DNA of 64,000 nucleotides. It comes from WTGJ01 sp965237765. GTDB lineage: Bacteria; Chloroflexota; Anaerolineae; Aggregatilineales; Phototrophicaceae. This document shows, one piece after another, positions 58,637 to 64,000 of this stretch; the first letter of the stretch is position 1, and every line of letters begins with the position of its first letter. The stretch covers positions 1,922,001-1,986,000 of the forward strand of contig OZ250157.1 of NCBI GenBank assembly GCA_965237765.1, read 5' to 3'. The notes below the pieces were generated by a model, which saw nothing but the letters and a program-made list of their open reading frames with translations, did not search any database and was not told the origin of the DNA. The position numbers were made by a program, and so were the translations under genes.

Positions 58637-59314
58637 ATGGAATGGCAAGATTGGTGGCGCATCGCGCGGCGGCGTTGGTGGTTGGCGGTCTTGCCGCCGT
58701 TGGTAGCGGCCGCCCTCATATTGCCACCCATCATTTCTGATCCGCCCAGCGCCGGTTTTCGCGTAACGCTGAGCTATACGGCCACACAACCGGATGACGT
58801 GAGCGCTGGCCGCGTCGGCGACTATCAGGACCTCTGGCTCTCTTCGGAGCTGGTGGTCAACGCGCTCACTTCCTGGCTGCAATCGGGCAGCTTCTTCGCA
58901 GAGATGGAACGATTGGCGCGCCTGGAAGACGCGGCGCTCGACCTTGAGGACTTGCGGCTGGTGAGCGACAACGAGCGGAGCATCGGTCACCTGGAGATCG
59001 AATGGCCGGATGAAGGGCAGCTGGCCATCATCGCGCGGGCGGCGGTGGAGGCGATGCGCACGCGCGCTGCCGATTACTTCCCGCAGCTCGGTGGCACGGC
59101 GCAGATCACCTTCCTGGATGAGCCGCAGGTCGAAGAAGCGCCACTCTCGCTCGTCACGCGCCTATGGCCCTTCATGCAGTTGGCGTTGGCGGCGGCGATC
59201 GGCTTGAGCATTGCTCTCGCGGCGGAATTTGCGGACGGCAGCCTACGTGATCGCCACGACCTGCGGGCGTTGGGTCTGCCACTGCTCGCCGCCATCCCGA
59301 AAGAGCGCGCATGA
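58637..59314 (+). CDS. Wzz/PCP-like chain-length protein
   Basis: 225 residues from the ATG at 58637 (GAGGG upstream); an ATG at 58610 is less likely. Two membrane helices frame the protein: ~18-37 (LAVLPPLVAAALILPP) and ~175-200 (QLALAAAIGLSIALAAEFAD). The loop between them is short for Wzz. The C-terminal LRDRHDLRALGLPLLAAIPK is the usual juxtamembrane end of polysaccharide co-polymerases, here without a kinase domain. It probably sets polysaccharide chain length or assists export. Confidence 0.75.
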   Translation: MEWQDWWRIARRRWWLAVLPPLVAAALILPPIISDPPSAGFRVTLSYTATQPDDVSAGRVGDYQDLWLSSELVVNALTSWLQSGSFFAEMERLARLEDAALDLEDLRLVSDNERSIGHLEIEWPDEGQLAIIARAAVEAMRTRAADYFPQLGGTAQITFLDEPQVEEAPLSLVTRLWPFMQLALAAAIGLSIALAAEFADGSLRDRHDLRALGLPLLAAIPKERA

Positions 59315-60081
59315 ACGAACCATTTTCCGTGAGCAGCAAGGTGGCGATCGTTACCGGCGCCTCGCGGGGAATTGGCCGGGCCATCGCTGAAGCCTTCGCC
59401 GCTGCTGGCGCGCGCGTCGCGCTCAGCGGCCGTCGTCAGGAGACCCTGGCGGCAGTAGCCGAATCCATCCGCGCAGCTGGCGGAGAAGCGTTGCCGTTCG
59501 TCGCGCATAACGGGGATAAGGCGGCATTGCAGGCGTTGGCCGCTGCCACAGAAGAAGCCTATGGCCGTGTCGATATCCTCGTCCACAACGCAGCGACCAA
59601 CCCGCATTTCGGGCCGCTGCTCAACGCTGAAGATAGCATGTGGCAGAAGACGTTGGAGGTAAACCTGCTCGGCGTGTTCTGGTTGACGCAAGCGGTCGTG
59701 CCGATGATGGAAGCGAGCGGCGGCGGCAAGATCATCACAGTCGCCAGCATCAATGGTGTACGACCCGGGCGTGGGCAAGGCATCTACAGCGCGACCAAGG
59801 CAGCGCTCATCAACCTGACGCAGACGCTGGCGTTGGAGCTAGGGCCGATGAATATCCAGGTCAACGCGCTGGCGCCGGGCTTGATTCAGACGGCCTTTGC
59901 CCGCGCGCTCTGGCAAAATGAGGAACTGCGCGCGGGTGTGGAAGCGCGAACGCCGTTGGGGAGGATTGGCCAGCCGCAGGATTTGACAGGTATTGCCCTT
60001 TACTTGGCCTCCGCCGCGTCAGATTTCACGACGGGGCAGGTCTTTGTCGTCGATGGCGGTGTCACGCTGCCGACGATTTAA
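59311..60081 (+). CDS. SDR oxidoreductase (FabG-like)
   Basis: 256 residues. AIVTGASRGIGRAIAEAFA, DILVHNAATNP, the catalytic Ser in VASINGVRPG and YSATKAALINLTQTLALEL with the YxxxK pair, then FVVDGGVTLPTI. A classical tetrameric SDR; substrate unknown. It overlaps the Wzz-like gene by four bases and is the last gene of the run, converging with bactofilin by four bases. Confidence 0.88.
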   Translation: MNEPFSVSSKVAIVTGASRGIGRAIAEAFAAAGARVALSGRRQETLAAVAESIRAAGGEALPFVAHNGDKAALQALAAATEEAYGRVDILVHNAATNPHFGPLLNAEDSMWQKTLEVNLLGVFWLTQAVVPMMEASGGGKIITVASINGVRPGRGQGIYSATKAALINLTQTLALELGPMNIQVNALAPGLIQTAFARALWQNEELRAGVEARTPLGRIGQPQDLTGIALYLASAASDFTTGQVFVVDGGVTLPTI

Positions 60082-60647
60082 TCGGGTGCGCCCTCGCTCG
60101 TACCCGCATCAATAAAAGGCGTGGCCGGCGAATCTTCTGGCGCATCGCTGCCATCATTTGCGTCCGCAGGCGGGTCAAAGCCGGGCGCTACGACGCGAGC
60201 GGCCTCGTGGCTGACCATGGTGATTTTGCCGTCGATGAAGGCGCCCTCTTCCGTCGTGAGCGCCGTCGCTTCGATATCGCCCCAGACGCGGCTGGTGCGC
60301 AGCAATTGCACCTTGCGCCCGCGGATGTTGCCGCGCACCGCCCCAGCGACCGAGGCGTTGCGCGCATGGATATCGGCTGAGATGCGAGCTGTTTCGCCGA
60401 CGAGCACGTTGCCGCCGATTTGCATCTCGCCGCTGAAGCTTCCATCCAGCCGCGCGTTGCCTTCACAACGCAGCGAGCCGGTCATCTCTGTATGGGGCCC
60501 GAGGACGGTAGCGAAGCCGATGGGTTGGGCGAGGGTGAGCGGCGGTGGAGCGTTCTCTTCGACCTCGATCGTCGGCGCGCTGCTGGCTGAGGCCCCGTCT
60601 CGCTCGTCTCGATCTTCCTGTGAACCACGGCGGCTGAAGAACGTCAT
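60078..60647 (-). CDS. Bactofilin
   Basis: 189 residues. The central ~45-150 is a right-handed beta-helix of short repeats (TGSLRCEGNARLDGSFSGEM, VAGAVRGNIRGRKVQLLRTS) flanked by disordered, Asp/Pro-rich ends, as in bactofilins. These self-assemble into membrane-associated filaments without nucleotide and scaffold cell-wall or polysaccharide machinery, which suits the adjacent glycan genes. It begins about 15 bases after fhs ends, in the same direction. Confidence 0.88.
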   Translation of the reverse strand: MTFFSRRGSQEDRDERDGASASSAPTIEVEENAPPPLTLAQPIGFATVLGPHTEMTGSLRCEGNARLDGSFSGEMQIGGNVLVGETARISADIHARNASVAGAVRGNIRGRKVQLLRTSRVWGDIEATALTTEEGAFIDGKITMVSHEAARVVAPGFDPPADANDGSDAPEDSPATPFIDAGTSEGAPD

Positions 60648-60662
60648 CGCTGCTGTCCTCGC

Positions 60663-62360
60663 TTAGAACAGGCCCTCGACCTCGCCCATCTCGTCCAGAT
60701 CCACCTTTTCGGCGGCGGGGTGAGCGGAGAGGCCGGGCATCGTGCGCATGTCGCCACAGAGGGGGTAGATGAAGCCGGCGCCGATGCTGGCGCGCACTTC
60801 CGTAATGGGCAGGGTAAAGCCGGTCGGCGCGCCTTTCAGCTTGGGGTTATGGCTGAGGCTGAGGTGGGTCTTGGCCATGCAGATGGGCAAATTGCCGAAG
60901 CCGCTTGCTTCGTAGCTGCGGATCTGGCGGCGGGCCAGCGGGGTATAACTGACACTATCAGCGCCGTAGATTCGCGTGGCGATGGCTTCGATCTTGTCGC
61001 TGATGGGTTGGTCCAATTCGTAGAGATAACGAAACTCACTCGGCGTATCCGCAGCGTGGACGACCATCTCCGCCAGCGCGCGCGCGCCTTCGCCGCCGCG
61101 GGCATGGTGGTGGCAGAGCGCGGCACCGATGGCCCCCGCCTCGGTGGCGATGCGCTGGATGGCCGCCAGCTCCTCGGCGTGGTCGCTGGCGAATACGTTG
61201 ACCGCCACCACCGGCGTGACACCATGGGCGCGCACGTTTTCAATTTGCTTGATGAGGTTGCTGGCGCCGGCTTCGACGTCACCGACGTTGAGGGCGAGCA
61301 TCTCTTCCGGCAGGGCACGGCCGGCAGCGACGTTGTATTTGCCGCTATGTGATTTCAACGCGCGCACTGTGGCGACGAGTACGGCCGCGTCGGGCCGCAG
61401 ACCAGAGGCGCGGCACTTGATGTTGAAGAATTTCTCCGCGCCGATATCCGCACCGAAGCCGGATTCGGTAACCAGATATTCGCCGCAGCGGATACCGATG
61501 AGGTCGGCGAGCACGCTGCTATTGCCATGGGCGATATTGGCGAAGGGGCCGGCGTGGACGAGCGCGGGCGTGTTCTCCAGCGTCTGTAGCAAATTGGGTC
61601 GCAGCGCATCCTTCATGAGCACGGCCATGGCGCCGGCTGCGCCGATATCTTCGGCGGTAACGGGCTGCTTATCACCGTTCATGCCGATGACAATGCGCCC
61701 AAAGCGTTCGCGCATGTCCTGTAGCGAAGTGGTGAGGGCGAGGATGGCCATCACTTCGCTGGCGACAGCGATATCAAAGCCGGTTTGCCGCGTAACGCCA
61801 TCCAACCGCCCACCGAGGCCGATCACGATATTGCGCAGCGAGCGGTCGTTGACATCCAACACCCGCCGCCAGGTGATCGTATCGGCGTCGATATTCAAGG
61901 GATTGCCGCGCAAAAGGCGGTTGTCGATCATCGCGGCGAGCAAGTTGTTGGCGGCGGAAACGGCGTGGATATCGCCGGTGAGGTGCAAGTTGAAGATATC
62001 CATGGGCACGACCTGCGAATAACCACCGCCGGCCGCGCCGCCTTTGATGCCGAAAGTCGGCCCCTGCGAAGGTTGCCGCAAAGTGAGCACCGAGCGCTTA
62101 CCGAGCACGTTCAAGCCCTGGGCCAGACCGACGGAGGTGGTGGATTTGCCCTCGCCAAAAGGTGTGGGGGTGATGGCGGTGACGTCGATATATTTCCCCG
62201 CGGGCCGGTCGGATACTTTCGCCAGCACATCCTCGCGCAATTTGGCGACGTAAGGGCTGCCGTAGATATCCAGGTCGTCGGCGCTGAGGCCCATCATGTC
62301 GGCAATGTCGTGGATGTGGTGCATTTGGGCGCGCTTGGCGATATCGAGGTCAGAGAGCAT
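60663..62360 (-). CDS. fhs: Formate-tetrahydrofolate ligase
   Basis: 565 residues from the ATG at 62360 with AGGAAAAAG upstream; the open frame beyond it is antisense noise. The ATP loop is TPTPFGEGKSTTSVGLAQGL; LRQPSQGPTFGIKGGAAGGG, GAAGAMAVLMKDALRPN and EKVDLDEMGEVEGLF at the C-terminus are diagnostic. It makes 10-formyl-THF from formate and ATP for one-carbon metabolism. No other Wood-Ljungdahl genes are present, so an anabolic role is likelier than acetogenesis. Confidence 0.95.
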   Translation of the reverse strand: MLSDLDIAKRAQMHHIHDIADMMGLSADDLDIYGSPYVAKLREDVLAKVSDRPAGKYIDVTAITPTPFGEGKSTTSVGLAQGLNVLGKRSVLTLRQPSQGPTFGIKGGAAGGGYSQVVPMDIFNLHLTGDIHAVSAANNLLAAMIDNRLLRGNPLNIDADTITWRRVLDVNDRSLRNIVIGLGGRLDGVTRQTGFDIAVASEVMAILALTTSLQDMRERFGRIVIGMNGDKQPVTAEDIGAAGAMAVLMKDALRPNLLQTLENTPALVHAGPFANIAHGNSSVLADLIGIRCGEYLVTESGFGADIGAEKFFNIKCRASGLRPDAAVLVATVRALKSHSGKYNVAAGRALPEEMLALNVGDVEAGASNLIKQIENVRAHGVTPVVAVNVFASDHAEELAAIQRIATEAGAIGAALCHHHARGGEGARALAEMVVHAADTPSEFRYLYELDQPISDKIEAIATRIYGADSVSYTPLARRQIRSYEASGFGNLPICMAKTHLSLSHNPKLKGAPTGFTLPITEVRASIGAGFIYPLCGDMRTMPGLSAHPAAEKVDLDEMGEVEGLF

Positions 62361-62436
62361 GCTTTTTCCTATTGGGCCAATTGGGCGAAAGATGGCTGGA
62401 GTGTAGCGAAGGCGCGGCCGCGCCGCAAATATGGCT

Positions 62437-62976
62437 TCAGGGTTGGGGCGTGATGGTAGCGAGCGTGATGGGCGTGGCGGAGGCGGTCGGGCGCGGCGTG
62501 GGGCGCAGCGCGCGCAGGACGGAGATATGCATGTAGCCGGGCTCGACGCGGCGGGTGTTCGGATTGCGGTCGATGAGGTGCCATTCTTCTCCTGGCGCGG
62601 CGGGTTGGATGACGCAAATTTCCGTGCCTTCGGGCAAGCGATCGAGCGCTTCGGCATCGATGTTGGGCGCAGCGCGCAGATTGGCCATTGGCGCGCGGAT
62701 GGTGAAATCCTGGCAGGGCGGGATGGGTGTAGGGGTGGGACGGGCGGTCTGGGTGGCGAAGCGGTCCGCATCGACGGCGGCGATTTCGGTGAGCGAGGCG
62801 GCGGATTCTTGCGTGGCCTGGGCACTATCTTGCCCGCCGCTGGCTGTGAAATTGCGCAGGCCCTGCAACAGGAAGAAGGCGCCGAAGACCAAGGCGCCCA
62901 CCACGAGCAGCAAGAGAATGGTGGGCGGTCCGCCATGGCGCGAATTGCCATAGCCAGGCTGCCGACGCGGGTACAT
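62437..62976 (-). CDS. Single-pass membrane protein with SH3-like domain
   Basis: 179 residues from the ATG at 62976, six bases after TACACT (62983-62988), a leaderless-type start; the frame is open further upstream but the promoter position argues against it. Residues ~20-42 (TILLLLVVGALVFGAFFLLQ) are a membrane anchor with a basic cytoplasmic end. A Thr/Pro-rich linker (ARPTPTPIPPC) and a bacterial SH3-like domain (IRAPMANLRAAPNIDAEALD) follow, ending in another Thr/Pro-rich tail. Probably envelope-located and binding wall or protein ligands. Confidence 0.72.
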   Translation of the reverse strand: MYPRRQPGYGNSRHGGPPTILLLLVVGALVFGAFFLLQGLRNFTASGGQDSAQATQESAASLTEIAAVDADRFATQTARPTPTPIPPCQDFTIRAPMANLRAAPNIDAEALDRLPEGTEICVIQPAAPGEEWHLIDRNPNTRRVEPGYMHISVLRALRPTPRPTASATPITLATITPQP

Positions 62977-62982
62977 GCGGGA

Positions 62983-62988
62983 AGTGTA
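62983..62988 (-). promoter_or_regulatory. -10 element (TACACT), leaderless start of the SH3 protein
   Basis: TACACT, six bases, ATG 62976. No clear -35. Confidence 0.5.
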
Positions 62989-63092
62989 GCGGGAATGGTG
63001 GTGGCGTGCGTTGTTGTGCGACCGTGAAGAGCGCTGAAGTAGCGTAGCGATACGTTTCCCAATCATCCGCGCCGTATTGCCGCTGTCGCTGC

Positions 63093-63098
63093 TATAAT
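63093..63098 (+). promoter_or_regulatory. -10 element (TATAAT) of the IolG-like gene
   Basis: Perfect TATAAT 32 bases before the ATG at 63131; GAGGGGG ribosome site in between; -35 not recognisable. Confidence 0.5.
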
Positions 63099-63130
63099 CG
63101 AGCGTCCGGCGGTAGGGTGAGGGGGCAGCA

Positions 63131-64000
63131 ATGCGATTTGTGGTGCTGGGCGCGGGGCGCATCGGTCGCCTGCACGCGGCCCATCTGGCGGGGGCTGTCA
63201 CTGGCGCGGAGTTGGTCGCCGTGGCCGACATCTTCCTGCCGGCGGCGCAGGAAACGGCCGCGCAATGGGGTGCGCGCGCCTATCTCGATTTAGGCAGCGT
63301 GTTGGCCGCCGAGAGCGTTGACGCCGTCTGCATCGCTACCGCCACCGAAACGCATATTGCGCTCATCGAAGAGGCGGCCGCAGCCGGCCTGCATATCTTC
63401 TGCGAGAAGCCGATTGACCATGACCTGGCGCGCATCGACCGCGCCCTGGCTGCGGTGGAAGCGGCCGGCGTCGCCTTTCAGGTCGGCTTCAACCGCCGTT
63501 TCGACGCCAACGCTGAGCGCGTGCGTGGCGCGTTGTTGGCTGGCGAAATTGGCAATCCTTACACATTGCATATCATCAGCCGCGACCCGGCGCCGCCTTC
63601 GCTTGATTACCTGCGCCGCTCCGGCGGCATCTTCTACGATATGATGATCCACGATTTCGATATGGCGCGTTTCTTGCTCGGCAGCGAGGTGGAATTGGTG
63701 TATACCGCCGCCGGGGTGCGCGTTGACCCGCGCATTGGCGAAATTGGCGATCTGGATACGGCCCTCGTCACCTTGCGTTTCGCCAACGGCGCCATCGGTA
63801 TGATCGACAATTGCCGCCAGGCCGTCTATGGCTACGACCAGCGCCTTGAGCTTTTTGGCAGCAAAGGCAGCATTCGCACCGATAACATCTACCCCAATAG
63901 TGCCCAATTGCAGACCGCGCAGAGCATCGCGCGGGATTTGCCGCACCATTTCTTCATCGAGCGTTATCGCGAGAGTTATGTGCGCGAGTTGGAGAAATTC
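63131..64000 (+). CDS. iolG: Gfo/Idh/MocA oxidoreductase, inositol 2-dehydrogenase-like (runs off right edge)
   Basis: The first 290 codons are visible. FVVLGAGRIGRLHAAHLAG is the NAD loop; HIFCEKPIDHDLARID has the conserved Glu-Lys-Pro; FQVGFNRRFDANAERV, then RDPAPPSLDYLRRSGGIFYD and MMIHDFDMARFLLG are the IolG pattern with the catalytic Asp/His. It oxidises myo-inositol (or a related sugar alcohol) to the 2-keto form. No other iol genes are visible. Start ATG 63131 with a strong ribosome site; the stop is outside the window. Confidence 0.85.
   Translation, partial: MRFVVLGAGRIGRLHAAHLAGAVTGAELVAVADIFLPAAQETAAQWGARAYLDLGSVLAAESVDAVCIATATETHIALIEEAAAAGLHIFCEKPIDHDLARIDRALAAVEAAGVAFQVGFNRRFDANAERVRGALLAGEIGNPYTLHIISRDPAPPSLDYLRRSGGIFYDMMIHDFDMARFLLGSEVELVYTAAGVRVDPRIGEIGDLDTALVTLRFANGAIGMIDNCRQAVYGYDQRLELFGSKGSIRTDNIYPNSAQLQTAQSIARDLPHHFFIERYRESYVRELEKF

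Noticed and set aside
62361..63062. N-terminal extension of fhs
   Set aside because: It is an out-of-frame shadow of the SH3 membrane protein gene; fhs has a good ribosome site at 62360.
1..64000. CRISPR arrays, insertion sequences, integrases, rRNA, riboswitch-like aptamers
   Set aside because: No regularly spaced repeats, transposase-like proteins, terminal inverted repeats or rRNA segments were seen; no known aptamer core was recognised upstream of any gene, though this was judged by eye.

Overview
GC-rich (roughly 60 percent by eye), densely coded bacterial chromosome. The best guess for the host is Chloroflexota (Anaerolineae or Caldilineae-like). This rests on a 7TM-GAF protein with a C-terminal module I associate with that phylum, several RpoD-like sigma factors close together, a CysO/Mec cysteine pathway, CarD, bactofilin and many starts that look leaderless. 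It is an inference from gene content; no rRNA is present. No IS element, prophage, CRISPR array or rRNA was seen. The two tRNAs are adjacent tRNA-Ser genes (anticodons GCT and TGA).

Layout. 1-4.9 kb: 5' part of a PucR-type regulator, a GT39-like membrane glycosyltransferase, an aminotransferase and a MOSC protein. 4.9-6.95 kb: AT-rich accessory island with three unrecognised genes and a GC-rich coding remnant. 7-10.5 kb: rarA, nitroreductase, an SCP2-like gene beside a dead tandem copy, and CarD. 10.7-15.1 kb: argC-argB-argD-argJ behind an arginine-codon leader peptide. 15.1-17.7 kb: acyl-CoA dehydrogenase and two tandem acetyltransferases. 17.7-20.9 kb: a CysO-MoeZ-rhodanese fusion, a CysA2-like sulfurtransferase and a Mec-like JAMM protease behind a poly-cysteine leader peptide. 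20.9-30.2 kb: 7TM-GAF regulator, GNAT, LiaF-like protein, three sigma-70 factors, YceD, and a CysM-like synthase with its own cysteine leader. 30.4-38 kb: uracil-DNA glycosylase, S9 peptidase, APH-like kinase, CoxE-like VWA protein, mtnP, gpmI. 38.1-41.9 kb: overlapping pentose-phosphate operon rpiA-gnd-zwf-pgl. 42-51 kb: glycosyltransferase, SDR, rmlA, alanine dehydrogenase, hydroxyproline dehydratase-like gene, rpsT, tRNAs, CPBP protease, nitrilase, J-domain protein. 51.2-60.1 kb: a long collinear run etfB-etfA-acd-rmlD-GT2-GT2-rnhB-GT4-wzz-like-SDR. 60.1-64 kb: bactofilin, fhs, an SH3 membrane protein and the start of an IolG-like dehydrogenase.

The most interesting signal is regulatory. 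Three amino-acid operons (arg, the CysO/Mec operon and cysM) share one architecture. A sigma-70 promoter has its -10 six or seven bases before an ATG, so the message should be leaderless. That ATG opens a 19-25 codon peptide loaded with codons for the pathway's end product. An intrinsic terminator follows, and the late leader codons can pair with the terminator region. This is classical ribosome-mediated attenuation run from leaderless mini-ORFs. Leaderless poly-cysteine leaders are known in mycobacteria; finding both cysteine and arginine versions here suggests a general scheme in this lineage. At least five ordinary genes show the same -10/ATG spacing.

The cysteine genes form one pathway. 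The carrier protein is fused to its activating enzyme and to a rhodanese, CysM would build the carrier-cysteine adduct, and the JAMM protease would release cysteine. The carrier's Gly-Gly end is buried inside the fusion, so cleavage seems to be needed before it can work.
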